A stretch of DNA of 64,000 nucleotides from CAZXIC01 sp964640195 (GCA_964640195.1 CAZXIC010000002.1:82357-146356); one strand, 5' to 3'. Positions 51,506 to 59,921 are shown, counted from the first letter of the stretch. Numbers and translations are program-made. The notes: generated by a model not told the origin, from the letters alone.

Positions 51506-52279
51506 GAACCTTGTTGGCTTATAGTCGCTCCATGTTTTGTTGCCAGTTCTGAAATATTTGCTTATCCTGACATAGCCGTCCCTGTATGAGATTACCCCGA
51601 GCTCCCTTAGTTGATCCAGTATGCGAATTAATCTGACGCCCGCAAGTCCTTTATTCCCCCTGAACCGCCGCATTAGCCAGCTTTTTTTGACTGAAAGATG
51701 CGGCTTTGAAATAAGTTCATTGACCACAAAAAGTCTTGCCTTGATTACGCGCACGTTTTCGTAAACAACGGGGTTTGGGCCCGCTTGCCTTAAGACGTTT
51801 GGTCTGTTAAGCGATTCCGGCGCCTTTGCCTTGCCTTTTGCAATTGATTCTGCGGAGTAGTTTGCCATTAAGTAAGGGGTTGGCATTATGCCGTTGGCAA
51901 GGCACACCTCTACTTTTTGCAGGATGTTCGTCGGCCTGAACTGCTTCAGCACATTGAATTTTGTCCAGCCAGGCAACAGTTTGTTCAGGCACTTTGATGC
52001 CTTGTTATCTTCAAGACACCTTTGCTCAAACCTTTTGATAAACCCCTCAAATCCCTTGTTTGGCAATGATAACCTCCAAACAAGCCCTTCTATTGGCACT
52101 CCTGCCTTCTTCATTCTTTTAATCCGCTTGGAAACAAGGCGTGGCGTGATGTTCCTGCTTGCAAGCATGTTAATGCCTTTTTTGCTAACCTCATAGGGGG
52201 AAAGAATTTTTGATATGCCAGCCTTGTTCTGCGGGAAGGTTGAGACAACCTTGTGTTTCTTAGCAATGGCAGTTTGCAT
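51503..52279 (-). CDS. Uncharacterised protein with C-terminal winged-helix-like segment
   Basis: 258 residues. N-terminal third is helical and basic (SKRIKRMKKAGVPIEGLVWRL); the last 70 residues (KKSWLMRRFRGNKGLAGVRLIRILDQLRELGVISYRDGYVRISKYF) read as a winged helix. A TTTTAAAGGGG promoter with TATA-like box lies about 30 nt before ATG 52279. It may bind DNA or RNA. Not a family I recognise. Confidence 0.65.
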   Translation of the reverse strand: MQTAIAKKHKVVSTFPQNKAGISKILSPYEVSKKGINMLASRNITPRLVSKRIKRMKKAGVPIEGLVWRLSLPNKGFEGFIKRFEQRCLEDNKASKCLNKLLPGWTKFNVLKQFRPTNILQKVEVCLANGIMPTPYLMANYSAESIAKGKAKAPESLNRPNVLRQAGPNPVVYENVRVIKARLFVVNELISKPHLSVKKSWLMRRFRGNKGLAGVRLIRILDQLRELGVISYRDGYVRISKYFRTGNKTWSDYKPTRF

Positions 52280-52373
52280 AAGTAGAATTAGGCATTTTCC
52301 CCTTTAAAATTGTTTTTTTCAGAGCCTTTTTGCATGGATTTCCTGTCTGAAGGAATTTGCTATGGCAACGGCC

Positions 52374-52715
52374 CTATTTTTTCGCAACCTTCGCCCACTG
52401 CTTTGTTATTGCATTAACCATTGGGCGATTTTTCTGCAAAACCCTTCTTGCGAGGTCTGGCGGCTCAAAGCAGTGGTTGATGGCAAGCTTAATGAACTCT
52501 CCGATAAACTCTGGGCCACTTAGCGGATTGGTTTCTCTCAATCTAGCATCCAATAAACTATGGATATCAGCCCAACAGTCTTTGCTTATTGGTCTGGACG
52601 CCTCTGCCTTTCGGCTCAAAAGGCGCATATGGCGGTCACGAATTAGTTCAGAGAGATCCCCCCTACTCCCCTGCTTCCTCCCTGCTGCAGTCGTCTCTCG
52701 CCTGAGCTTAGCCAT
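52374..52715 (-). CDS. Uncharacterised basic helical protein
   Basis: 113 residues, Lys/Arg-rich N-terminus (MAKLRRETTAAGRKQGSRGD), helical body with a single Cys pair region (CWADIHSLLDARLRE, HCFEPPDLARRVL). TATA CTTTTATAG about 10-15 nt before the start. Function unknown. Confidence 0.6.
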   Translation of the reverse strand: MAKLRRETTAAGRKQGSRGDLSELIRDRHMRLLSRKAEASRPISKDCWADIHSLLDARLRETNPLSGPEFIGEFIKLAINHCFEPPDLARRVLQKNRPMVNAITKQWAKVAKK

Positions 52716-52736
52716 AACACTATAAAAGGGGGCATC

Positions 52737-53324
52737 TTATTTAATTTTTTGCTTTGAATGCGCTCCAGTTGGCCACACTGGCAGCACTTCCCTGCCACTG
52801 CTTTTGTTTATCACCAGTGCCATTGCAAGGTATAAAGCACTGAAGCCGCAGATTATCCCCTCAAAGCCTGCAATCGTTGTTATCTCTTTCACGCCTGTGA
52901 AGTTTGCTGCAGCAAGCAGGAAGAAAAGCAGTGCAAGGGAAGCGAAGACGAACTGCAGCGCCCTGTTTGTGCGCAGCGTGCCGAAAAACATGAGAAGCGT
53001 GAACAGACCCCAGAGGAAAAGGTATGCGGACATTGCAGTTGGAGTTGCTGCCTCGCCTAGGTTCAGGGCCGGAATCATTATCAGGGCTACCAATGAAAGC
53101 CAGAACAGGCCGAAAGAGGTGAAGGCAGTGGTGCCGAAGGTGTTGCCGTTCCTGAATTCAAGGATGCCTGCAATAATCTGGCCTATGCCGCCGTAAAAAA
53201 TCCCCATTGCGAGAATCATGCTGCCCAGGGCAAAAAAGCCTGCGTTGTGCAGATTGAGCAGCACTGTTGTCATGCCAAAGCCAGCCAAGCCGAGCGGCGC
53301 GGGATTTGCTTTGAGTTCAGGCAT
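52737..53324 (-). CDS. satP: GPR1/FUN34/YaaH (SatP) family acetate transporter
   Basis: 195 residues with six membrane helices. The family signature is clear at the start: [23 protein letters not shown], followed by [22 protein letters not shown]. It would move acetate or succinate with protons. GGTGAGCCC lies 6 nt before ATG 53324. Acetate uptake or export would fit a fermentative archaeon that feeds acetyl-CoA to the mevalonate genes. Confidence 0.92.
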   Translation of the reverse strand: MPELKANPAPLGLAGFGMTTVLLNLHNAGFFALGSMILAMGIFYGGIGQIIAGILEFRNGNTFGTTAFTSFGLFWLSLVALIMIPALNLGEAATPTAMSAYLFLWGLFTLLMFFGTLRTNRALQFVFASLALLFFLLAAANFTGVKEITTIAGFEGIICGFSALYLAMALVINKSSGREVLPVWPTGAHSKQKIK

Positions 53325-53410
53325 GGGCTCACCGTTATGGGATAAAAAAAGAGCGTTTGGTTTAAATAGGTTGGTGTTGCGCTTCCTAAAAAATTGGGCA
53401 CAACCGGCGG

Positions 53411-53710
53411 CTAAGCTCGTTTTTTGGATTTTGCTCTCTTTTTGGTTTTTGCTCTCTTTTTGGTTTTTGCCCTCTTTTGGGTTGTTGTGCTCTTTTTGTC
53501 TGTTGCCCTCTTTGCCCTGCCAAAACCAAGATACCCTGTCTTGGGGTGCGAAACTGTAAACATGCCGTCTTCGACTTTTGACTTCATAAACCGCCTTTCA
53601 GGCTCCATCTTAGTTGGCCTTGCCCCCCTCAATGTGCGTTTGTTTGGCCCGCCGATAAGCTCTCCTGATTTGGGCCTCGAAACCCTGAACATGTTGCCAA
53701 TAAGGCTCAT
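53411..53710 (-). CDS. Basic twin-repeat protein, copy 2
   Basis: 99 residues from ATG 53710. Two repeats, [18 protein letters not shown] and [18 protein letters not shown], match the pattern of the 49.9-kb gene; a tail of (K/T)[10 protein letters not shown] repeats follows. The DNA of the tail is an 18-base tandem repeat, prone to length change. Function unknown; nucleic-acid binding is plausible. Confidence 0.6.
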   Translation of the reverse strand: MSLIGNMFRVSRPKSGELIGGPNKRTLRGARPTKMEPERRFMKSKVEDGMFTVSHPKTGYLGFGRAKRATDKKSTTTQKRAKTKKRAKTKKRAKSKKRA

Positions 53711-53966
53711 TCCCCCTTGTCTTCTCTTACCCCCCGTCTCTGGTAAACACCTAAAGGATTAGCGCTTTTGAAAAATTTAATGGTTTCGGTTTATCCTCCC
53801 GCATTGCTGCCGCACGCCCCATTGCAGGGCAGTACAGCAATCTTTTTTGCAGGCGCTGGCGGCTTAAAGTTCTTGCCTGCGCTTTTTAGATATGTTTTTA
53901 TAACCAAAGCAGGCATCTTTTTCAGGGGATTTGTTTTTGGCTGCGTTTGGCGCACACCCGGTTTTT

Positions 53967-54893
53967 ATGTACAGGGCGCAGAAAGCCGAGCAGGAATACA
54001 GCTCTGGCAGCAGGGGCCCTGTTCCGGTTGGTGTGGTTATTGGGGTAATACTGCTCTTTCTGTCCATACTAATCGGCATAGTTTTCAGGAGCGCTGAAAT
54101 TGCCATTATTGGAATCCTGGTTGCGTTCATTGCAATGCTGAGCATAAGGATTGCGGCAGAATGGGAAAGGGCCATTATACTGCGGCTTGGGAAGTACAGC
54201 AGGATGGTTGGCCCAGGGCTGTTTTTAATAATCCCCTTCTTTGAAACAACCTTCAAGGTTGATTTGAGGGTAAGGGTCTGGGACGTGAAGCCGCAGGAGA
54301 TAATGAGCGCTGACAGCGTTCCGGTTGAAGTGGATGCTGTTGTTTATTACCAGATAACTGACCCCAAGAAGGCGATAATGAATGTTGAGGACTTTGCAGT
54401 TGCCTCAGTGAAGATGTCGCAGACAACTTTGAGGGACATTGTCGGGAAATCTGACTTGGACAGGCTGCTGATGAAAAAGGAGGAAATAGGGAACGACATC
54501 AAGATAATTCTGGACAAGGCAACCGACCCCTGGGGCATCAGGGTTATAAGCGTTGAAATAAAGGACGTTGTGCTGCCAGAGATGCTGAAAAGGGCGATGG
54601 CAAAGGAGGCAGAGGCGACAAGGGAAAAGAAGGCAAGGCTGATAAAAGCCAGCGCTGAACAGGAGGCAGCCGCGAAATTCGAGAAAGCCGCTTCAGTAAT
54701 GCTGAAGAGCCCGCCTGCAATGCAGTTGAGGCAGCTGCAGACATGGCAGGAAATTGGTGCGGAGCAGAACAGCCTGATGATTCTGATTCCAACAGAGTTT
54801 GCCAAAAGCATGGGGAGCCTCGGCATTGTAGGCTTGGGGGACGAGCTGCTAAAGCAGATGCCGAAAAGGGAAGCGAAAAAGAAAAAGGATTAG
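53967..54893 (+). CDS. SPFH/stomatin-like (slipin) membrane protein
   Basis: 308 residues. After a polar N-terminus two hydrophobic segments (VGVVIGVILLFLSILIGI and IAIIGILVAFIAMLSI) anchor it; then the band 7 domain: EWERAIILRLGKYSRMVGPGLFLIIPF, VDLRVRVWDVKPQEIMSADSV, VVYYQITDPKKAIMNV and a C-terminal helix (REKKARLIKASAEQEAAAKFE). Slipins usually pair with an NfeD protease; none is adjacent. ATG 53967 is preceded by GGTTTTT, as at 50781; TTG 53937 with GGGGAT upstream is an alternative. Confidence 0.9.
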   Translation: MYRAQKAEQEYSSGSRGPVPVGVVIGVILLFLSILIGIVFRSAEIAIIGILVAFIAMLSIRIAAEWERAIILRLGKYSRMVGPGLFLIIPFFETTFKVDLRVRVWDVKPQEIMSADSVPVEVDAVVYYQITDPKKAIMNVEDFAVASVKMSQTTLRDIVGKSDLDRLLMKKEEIGNDIKIILDKATDPWGIRVISVEIKDVVLPEMLKRAMAKEAEATREKKARLIKASAEQEAAAKFEKAASVMLKSPPAMQLRQLQTWQEIGAEQNSLMILIPTEFAKSMGSLGIVGLGDELLKQMPKREAKKKKD

Positions 54894-54916
54894 TTTTCTG
54901 GGGAAACGCTGGGCAA

Positions 54917-55861
54917 CTATTTTCTGAAAAGGGCTGCTTTTCCCTCGCAGCCCAGCAATTTTAGTTTCCGGGCAACAACCTCTTTGACCATGTCCCTTGC
55001 AGGGCCAAGGTACTTTCTCGGGTCGAACTCTTCCGGTTTTTCGGCAAGCGCTCTTCTTGTTGCTGCTGTCATAGCCAGCCTCAAATCAGTGTCAATGTTT
55101 ACTTTCTGCACCCCGATCTTCACAGCCTGCCTTATCTGCTCTTCTGGCACGCCCCTGCTGCCGATTATCTTGGCGCCGTACTTGTTTGCAATCCCAACGT
55201 ATTCAGGCAGCACTGAAGAAGCGCCGTGCAACACCAAGGGAATGCGCACAAGTTCCCTGATTTGCTTCAGCCTTTCAAAATCCAGTTTCGGCTCAGCCTT
55301 GAATTTGTACGCGCCGTGGGAGGTGCCGATAGCAACAGCCAGGGCATCACATTCTGTCCTTTCAACAAATTCTTTCGCCTCACCAGGGTTAGTGTACACT
55401 GCACTTGTAGATACTTTGTCGCCCTCGCCTGAATCAAACTGCTCCCCGACAAGTTTCCCAAGCTCGGCTTCCACTGAAACTTTCTTTGGATGCGCGTAAT
55501 CAACCACTTTTTTGGTGAGGCTTATGTTTGCCTCAAAAGGCTCATGGCTGCCGTCTACCATCACTGAGGTGAAGCCGTCGCCAATCACCTCTTTGCAGAT
55601 TTCAAAGCTGTCGCCGTGGTCAAGATGCAGTGCAATCGGCAGCCCAGAATCCTTTTCAGCTGCCTCAGCCAACTTCAGTATGTAGGTCTTGCCGGCGTAG
55701 GACCTCGCCCCTCTGCTGACCTGCAGTATCAGCGGCGCGTCAAGCTCCTTTGCGGCAGACACTATCCCCTGGATGATTTCCATGTTATTTATGTTAAATG
55801 CCCCAAGGGCAAAACCTTCCTCCATTGCCCTGTCCAGCAGTTCTTTATTCGTGACAAACAT
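54917..55861 (-). CDS. fba: Fructose-bisphosphate aldolase, class II
   Basis: Zinc aldolase interconverting fructose 1,6-bisphosphate and triose phosphates. GAFNINNMEIIQGIV, HLDHGDSFEICKEVI with metal His, SVMVDGSHEPFEANI, AIGTSHGAYK, LVLHGASSV and KVNIDTDLRLAMTAA are diagnostic. 314 aa. ATG 55861 has GGAGGGG 6 nt upstream; the frame upstream is not needed. It lies 1 nt after the PFK gene stop, a two-gene glycolytic operon. Archaea normally use a class I-type archaeal aldolase or FBP aldolase/phosphatase, so a bacterial origin is likely. Confidence 0.95.
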   Translation of the reverse strand: MFVTNKELLDRAMEEGFALGAFNINNMEIIQGIVSAAKELDAPLILQVSRGARSYAGKTYILKLAEAAEKDSGLPIALHLDHGDSFEICKEVIGDGFTSVMVDGSHEPFEANISLTKKVVDYAHPKKVSVEAELGKLVGEQFDSGEGDKVSTSAVYTNPGEAKEFVERTECDALAVAIGTSHGAYKFKAEPKLDFERLKQIRELVRIPLVLHGASSVLPEYVGIANKYGAKIIGSRGVPEEQIRQAVKIGVQKVNIDTDLRLAMTAATRRALAEKPEEFDPRKYLGPARDMVKEVVARKLKLLGCEGKAALFRK

Positions 55862-55862
55862 T

Positions 55863-56924
55863 TTACCCCTCCACGCCGAAGAAAAGCCTTGCCTCCCCAT
55901 ACCTTTCATCTGGCACTGTCTTTAAAGAACCAAGTGCTTCATTCATGTCCACTGAAACAATTTCTGTCCCCCTCAGTGCAGCAATCTTTCCGAATTCGCC
56001 TTTGTCAATCATCTGGACAGCGTGCAGCCCAAGCCTTGTCCCGAACACGATGTCAAAGGCAGTGGGCTGCCCGGCTCTCTGCAAGTGCCCTAATACAACG
56101 TGCCTGCACTCCTTGTCTATTAATTTCTCAATCTCCCTTGCAAGGCTCTCCGCAACCCCGCCCAGCCTTACGTGCCCGAAGGCATCTTTCTCCTTGACCT
56201 GCGTAACAAAGCAGCCTTTTTTGGGAACAGCCCCTTCGGAAACCGCAATTATGGTATGGTGCTTACCTCTTTTCTCCCTTCTCTCAATCACTTTGCATAT
56301 TTCACGCGTGTCATAGGGCTGTTCTGGAATGAGGATTATGTGCGCTCCCCCTGCCATGCCTGCATGCAGCGTAAGCCAGCCTGCATGCCTTCCCATGACC
56401 TCAATTAAAAGAACCCTCTCGTGGCTTTGGGCGGTTGTATGCAGTTTTGTTATTGCCTCAGCGGCAATATTGGCAGATGTGTTAAAGCCGAACGCATAAT
56501 CTGTTGCATTGACATCATTGTCAATGGTTTTTGGCACTCCAACAACCTTAATTCCGTCCTTGTGCAGCCTGTGGGCTATGCCGAGGGTGTCCTCGCCGCC
56601 AATAACAACAAGGTAGTCGCATCTGAACCGCTTAAGATTCCTCTTTACCTGCTCTATGCCGTTCTCTACTTTAAGGGGGTTTGTTCTGGAGGTTCCTAAT
56701 ATTGTGCCGCCAAGTATGTGTATGTCTTCCACCTCATCCAAATCAAGGGGGTGTTGCTCGCCCTCTCCGAGCAAACCAGCCCATCCCTTCCTGAAGCCAA
56801 GAACATCATAACCAAGGGAAATGGCTTTTGTTGTCAGCCCGCGAATCACAGCGTTCAATCCCGGGGCGTCGCCGCCGCCTGTAAGAACCGCAATCAATTT
56901 TTTCTTTGAACCGGTAATTGCCAT
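55863..56924 (-). CDS. pfp: 6-phosphofructokinase, probable PPi-dependent type
   Basis: 353 residues. LTGGGDAPGLNAVIRGL, LGTSRTNP, IGGEDTLG at about residue 110, VPKTIDNDV, EVMGRHAGWLTLHAG and VVLGHLQRAGQPTAFD are group A PFK motifs. Asp in GGEDT and Lys in PKTIDND replace the Gly residues of ATP enzymes and mark PPi-dependent forms, so it probably uses PPi reversibly. ATG 56924 with GGGG 9 nt upstream. Co-transcribed with aldolase; functionally matched by PPDK at 13.5 kb, which uses PPi as well. Confidence 0.9.
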   Translation of the reverse strand: MAITGSKKKLIAVLTGGGDAPGLNAVIRGLTTKAISLGYDVLGFRKGWAGLLGEGEQHPLDLDEVEDIHILGGTILGTSRTNPLKVENGIEQVKRNLKRFRCDYLVVIGGEDTLGIAHRLHKDGIKVVGVPKTIDNDVNATDYAFGFNTSANIAAEAITKLHTTAQSHERVLLIEVMGRHAGWLTLHAGMAGGAHIILIPEQPYDTREICKVIERREKRGKHHTIIAVSEGAVPKKGCFVTQVKEKDAFGHVRLGGVAESLAREIEKLIDKECRHVVLGHLQRAGQPTAFDIVFGTRLGLHAVQMIDKGEFGKIAALRGTEIVSVDMNEALGSLKTVPDERYGEARLFFGVEG

Positions 56925-57116
56925 CAAATTTGCCCCATAGTTTATTCACCTTATATGGGTATTTAAGGGTTATTATTGCAGGGTTGGGAACACAAGGCTC
57001 TGTTATGTATAATTTTGGTGTTTGCCTTTTTGCCTGCGGCAGCGATTAGCCTAACAGAAAATAAAAATAAAAAATTAGAAACTGTTTTGTACGGAACTTC
57101 AACTAATTGCTTAGAA

Positions 57117-57287
57117 TTAGTAGTCTCTTCTTCCACCGAAGCCGCTTCTAGGTTTCCTGTGCTTCATGTAGCACTCTCGGCAGTAAACCGGCCTGCTCCC
57201 GTCTGGCTTGAAAGGAACTTCAGTCTCTTGACCGCACTCAGAACAGGTTACCTTGAACAGTTGCCTGCCGAACTTATCTTCACCCAT
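57117..57287 (-). CDS. Zinc-ribbon microprotein, copy 2
   Basis: 56 residues; CxxC pairs in VTCSECGQETEVPF and PVYCRECYMKH, then a RKPRSGFGGRRDY tail. About 60-70 % identical by eye to the 48755-48907 protein. ATG 57287 has GGTGA 10 nt upstream. A T-rich stretch just after the stop may terminate transcription. Confidence 0.85.
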   Translation of the reverse strand: MGEDKFGRQLFKVTCSECGQETEVPFKPDGSRPVYCRECYMKHRKPRSGFGGRRDY

Positions 57288-57365
57288 ATTGTTTTATTCA
57301 CCTACGTTTTTGATTATATTGCCTGAACTAAGAATCAGGCAAGTAGATATTTTCTACGGGGCATG

Positions 57366-57480
57366 GTTTTAAAAGGCAATGGGAAGCCTGCAGGTGAATT
57401 CCTTTGAGGGCACTGAAATAGAGGACAGACCAGTAGAAGCGTCAACATTTGACTAAAGGGGGTTTCCCCTTTTCTTTTTT
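57366..57480 (+). other. Short promoter-terminator unit with possible 19-25-codon peptide
   Basis: TTTTAAAA (57367-57374) is a TATA-like box; ATG 57379 or GTG 57394 opens an acidic peptide (MNSFEGTEIEDRPVEASTF from GTG) that ends at TAA 57454-57456. The hairpin-T run follows at once. With the TATA at this place, transcription would start near 57395, so a leaderless GTG start or a small RNA is equally possible. Confidence 0.4.
57455..57480 (+). terminator. Hairpin plus T-run terminator
   Basis: AAAGGGGG, loop TTT, CCCCTTTT and then CTTTTTT: an intrinsic-like terminator reading on the plus strand. Confidence 0.55.
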
Positions 57481-57490
57481 ACGCGCAACA

Positions 57491-57856
57491 TTAAATTCGC
57501 AGCTTTTGGAATGCTGCCTCAACGCTTTTGCTCCCAACATGCGGCTTGTGGTGCCTGAAGCCGCCGCCAAACGAATGCGGGATGTGCAACAGCTCGTGGA
57601 TTAGGGTTTTAAGCTGCTCTTCCCTGCTCTGCTTTTCAAACCTTTCACTTATCAGCTCGATTACGTAAAAGGGCCTTTGCCGCATGCCCAGCTGCATCAC
57701 TTTGCCAAGCGTATGAATCCTCGCAATTACCCTTCTTGTTTTTGTGCCAGTGCTGACCACGCACGCAAGCCTGTCAAGTGGGATGTAATTAAAACCAAGC
57801 TTTTTTACTATCCCCCTTGCTTCCTCAGTCCACTCTGCAGAGAAAGAGTAGCGCAT
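57491..57856 (-). CDS. Putative zinc metallopeptidase
   Basis: 121 residues. HELLHIPHSFGGGFRHHKPHV carries HExxH and a further His group, typical of a phage/archaeal metallopeptidase-like family. The upstream half has YIPLDRLACVV and PFYVIELISERFEKQ strands. ATG 57856 is chosen over TTG 57862. It could process surface or small proteins, or be a SprT-like repair factor; substrate unknown. Confidence 0.78.
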   Translation of the reverse strand: MRYSFSAEWTEEARGIVKKLGFNYIPLDRLACVVSTGTKTRRVIARIHTLGKVMQLGMRQRPFYVIELISERFEKQSREEQLKTLIHELLHIPHSFGGGFRHHKPHVGSKSVEAAFQKLRI

Positions 57857-57938
57857 CCCCAAGATTTTGGAAGGAATTGATTAAAAAGCAGGCTGGCTCT
57901 TGTGAAAGGAATTGATTAAAAACAACCAGTGTGCCGGC

Positions 57939-58229
57939 TCAAAATATTGCGCCCACGTAGCCAAGGGTTTCCTCAACAAGCTGAGGAAAAAGCAGTACGG
58001 CCAATAACAACAACACAAGCAAGAGAATGCCCTCATCCAGCCTGTACCACATCACAAACATCGCTATAACCGGGATTGCAAGCAGCAGCGGGCTCAAGTG
58101 CAGGGTTGCCATCACATATCCTGCAAACATCCCAACAGTGAAAATCAGCAGCAGGAAAGTGCCTATCTTAACCAGCAGAAGGGGGATTGCTTTTACAATG
58201 CCGCTGAAAAAGTTTGCAACAAACGCCAT
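57939..58229 (-). CDS. Small membrane protein
   Basis: 96 residues with three hydrophobic helices (IPLLLVKIGTFLLLIFTVGM, LLLAIPVIAMFVMWY, ILLLVLLLLAVLLF). Ends EETLGYVGAIF. No motif. Located between metallopeptidase and endonuclease III genes on the same strand. Confidence 0.65.
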   Translation of the reverse strand: MAFVANFFSGIVKAIPLLLVKIGTFLLLIFTVGMFAGYVMATLHLSPLLLAIPVIAMFVMWYRLDEGILLLVLLLLAVLLFPQLVEETLGYVGAIF

Positions 58230-58255
58230 AATAAAATTAGCTGCCCTCGAAGTAT

Positions 58256-58903
58256 TTAAATTTGCTTTTTTGATGCAACACTTAAAAAGTAATCACAGCG
58301 ATTCCTTAAGCCGCACTGCATGCACTTTGGATTGCGGGGCAAGCAGACATGCTGACCGAAGTGGACCATCAGATGATTCAACTCTATCCAATGCCTTTTT
58401 GGGATTACGCACATCAACTCCAGCTCCGTCTGTGTTGGTTTTTTTGTTTTAACCAAGCCAATCCGGTTGCTGATTCTATGGACGTGAACATCAACAGGGA
58501 TTGCCGGCTGCCCAAAGCCGTAAACCAGGACACAGTTTGCGGTTTTCCTGCCAACGCCGGGCAACTGCAGCAACTGCTGCATATCACTTGGCACCCTGCC
58601 GTTGTGTTTCAGCAATAATTCCTTGCTTATTCCTATAATCCGTTTTGCCTTTTGCCTGTAAAAGCCCGCTGGTTTGATTAAGCACCTAATCTCTTCCAAC
58701 TGCGCGCCTGCAATTGCATTTGCTGTGCGATGTCTGGCAAACAACTGGGCTGCCGCTTTCCTTGTGTTGCTGTCCTTTGTTCTCTGGCTTAGCACTGTTG
58801 TAATTAAAACCTTGAAAGGGCTTCCAGGGGGGAAGACGGCTGGTGATGCCGCGCCAACAGTGCGCCGCATCTCCCTCAAGATTAAGGGAATTTTTTTGTG
58901 CAT
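58256..58903 (-). CDS. nth: Endonuclease III (DNA glycosylase/AP lyase)
   Basis: 215 residues. VLITTVLSQRTKDSNT, LPGVGRKTANCVLVYGFG with the catalytic Lys, and IPVDVHVHRISNRIGLV with the catalytic Asp; the 4Fe-4S loop is CLPRNPKCMQCGLRNRC (C-x6-C-x2-C-x5-C). It removes oxidised pyrimidines from DNA. ATG 58903 follows a TTTTTTTG-rich leader without strong ribosome site. Confidence 0.95.
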   Translation of the reverse strand: MHKKIPLILREMRRTVGAASPAVFPPGSPFKVLITTVLSQRTKDSNTRKAAAQLFARHRTANAIAGAQLEEIRCLIKPAGFYRQKAKRIIGISKELLLKHNGRVPSDMQQLLQLPGVGRKTANCVLVYGFGQPAIPVDVHVHRISNRIGLVKTKKPTQTELELMCVIPKRHWIELNHLMVHFGQHVCLPRNPKCMQCGLRNRCDYFLSVASKKQI

Positions 58904-58956
58904 CAGAAAAAATGTGGGGAAAACAGCTAAAAATAAAAGGGGGAACGCAAGGGAGA

Positions 58957-59124
58957 TTAAATCGTTTTAATGGGGGTAAAATATTGCTCCTTACACTCCA
59001 CACTGCAAAACAACCTGCTGTAAAGATTGCCTGCCGTACCAATCGTTTTCCCGCAATTCAGGCACCGCCATTGCTTTTTCTCAGCAAAATTCGGTGCGCG
59101 CTGCTCCAGCACGGTGATACCCAA
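58957..59124 (-). CDS. Small zinc-finger protein
   Basis: 55 residues: MGITVLEQRAPNFAEKKQW then CLNCGKTIG and FCSVECKEQYF, a CxxC…CxxxC zinc finger. TTG 59124 is strongly supported by GAGGTGAGG just upstream. It precedes nth on the same strand, with 53 nt between the genes. Unknown role, possibly nucleic-acid binding. Confidence 0.75.
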   Translation of the reverse strand: MGITVLEQRAPNFAEKKQWRCLNCGKTIGTAGNLYSRLFCSVECKEQYFTPIKTI

Positions 59125-59227
59125 CTAACCTCACCTCAAAACAAGATAGATAAGCAAAGAGAATTTAATACTATTTGCTTCAAAAAGCAAACCCTTGCTT
59201 TGCTTTTAATGTAAAAAATAAACAGGT

Positions 59228-59773
59228 TCACTGCTTTTTCTTTCTTTTTTTCTTTTTTGCCTGCTTCTTCTCCTGCGGCGCTCCGCCTTTCTCCTCTGCT
59301 TCCTCTGTCTTCCCTGCTTCAGCTGCCCCTTCCTCTGCGGCTGCCTCTTTAGCTTCCTCTTCCGCTTGGGCTTCTTCTATTCCCTTTCCCTCTGAAGGCA
59401 CTTCTTCAACTGCTTCCTCTTTGCCGGCTGCCTCTTCAGCCGCTCCTTCTTCCTTGCCAGGTACTTCTTCAGACACTGCCTCTTCCTTAGTTGGTGCTTC
59501 TTCAGATGCTTCTTCTTTACCTGGTGCTTCTTCAGATGCCGCGCTTGCCTCACCAGCGACCGATCCAAAGGCAACCTTGCCCCTGACTGCATCAACCTTC
59601 ACTTTGACCCTCTGACCCGGCTTTGTGTTTGGAACAATTACTACAAAGCCTTTAATCTTTCCAATGCCGTCTCCCTTTGTGCCTGTTGCCTCTATTTCAA
59701 GGTCATAGGTTTCGCCTTCTTTTACAGGCTTCTCCCCCATGAACCTTTGTTTGTTGTATTTGCTATATGCCAC
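59228..59773 (-). CDS. TRAM-domain protein with long acidic/Ala tail
   Basis: 181 residues. The TRAM domain (residues 15-70) has GETYDLEIEATGTKGDGIGK, GFVVIVPNTKPGQRVKVKVD, typical of small archaeal RNA-binding TRAM proteins proposed as RNA chaperones. The rest is a tail of repeating EEAPGKEEA / EEVPGKEEG units and ends in KKKKRKKKQ. Such a long E/A/P tail is unusual for the family, and its DNA is a diverged tandem repeat. GTG 59773 follows GGAGGTGAATTTAG. The 52-codon ORF upstream overlaps its start. Confidence 0.85.
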   Translation of the reverse strand: MAYSKYNKQRFMGEKPVKEGETYDLEIEATGTKGDGIGKIKGFVVIVPNTKPGQRVKVKVDAVRGKVAFGSVAGEASAASEEAPGKEEASEEAPTKEEAVSEEVPGKEEGAAEEAAGKEEAVEEVPSEGKGIEEAQAEEEAKEAAAEEGAAEAGKTEEAEEKGGAPQEKKQAKKKKRKKKQ

Positions 59774-59921
59774 CTAAATTCACCTCCAAACCAAAAAATG
59801 AAAGGCCAACCACGGCCCCAAAAACAGTATACTGCTTAGCCCCCCTACTGAACGAGTTGAAAGGATAAACCATGCTCCCCTTATAACCCCAAAAAAACAG
59901 CAATTCCTTCAGATCCTTCAT
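59763..59921 (-). CDS. Candidate 52-aa protein overlapping the TRAM gene start
   Basis: ATG 59921, 4 nt after GGGG, opens MKDLKELLFFWGYKGSMVYP … VFGAVVGLSFFGLEVNLGGI ending at TAG 59763-59765, inside the TRAM GTG codon region. It has a hydrophobic segment near its end. The overlap and the absence of other features make translational coupling possible, but its composition is only weakly protein-like. Confidence 0.4.
   Translation of the reverse strand: MKDLKELLFFWGYKGSMVYPFNSFSRGAKQYTVFGAVVGLSFFGLEVNLGGI

Noticed and set aside
53768..54097. Plus-strand ORF ahead of the slipin gene
   Set aside because: It overlaps the slipin N-terminus in another frame and crosses its promoter; no domain recognised.
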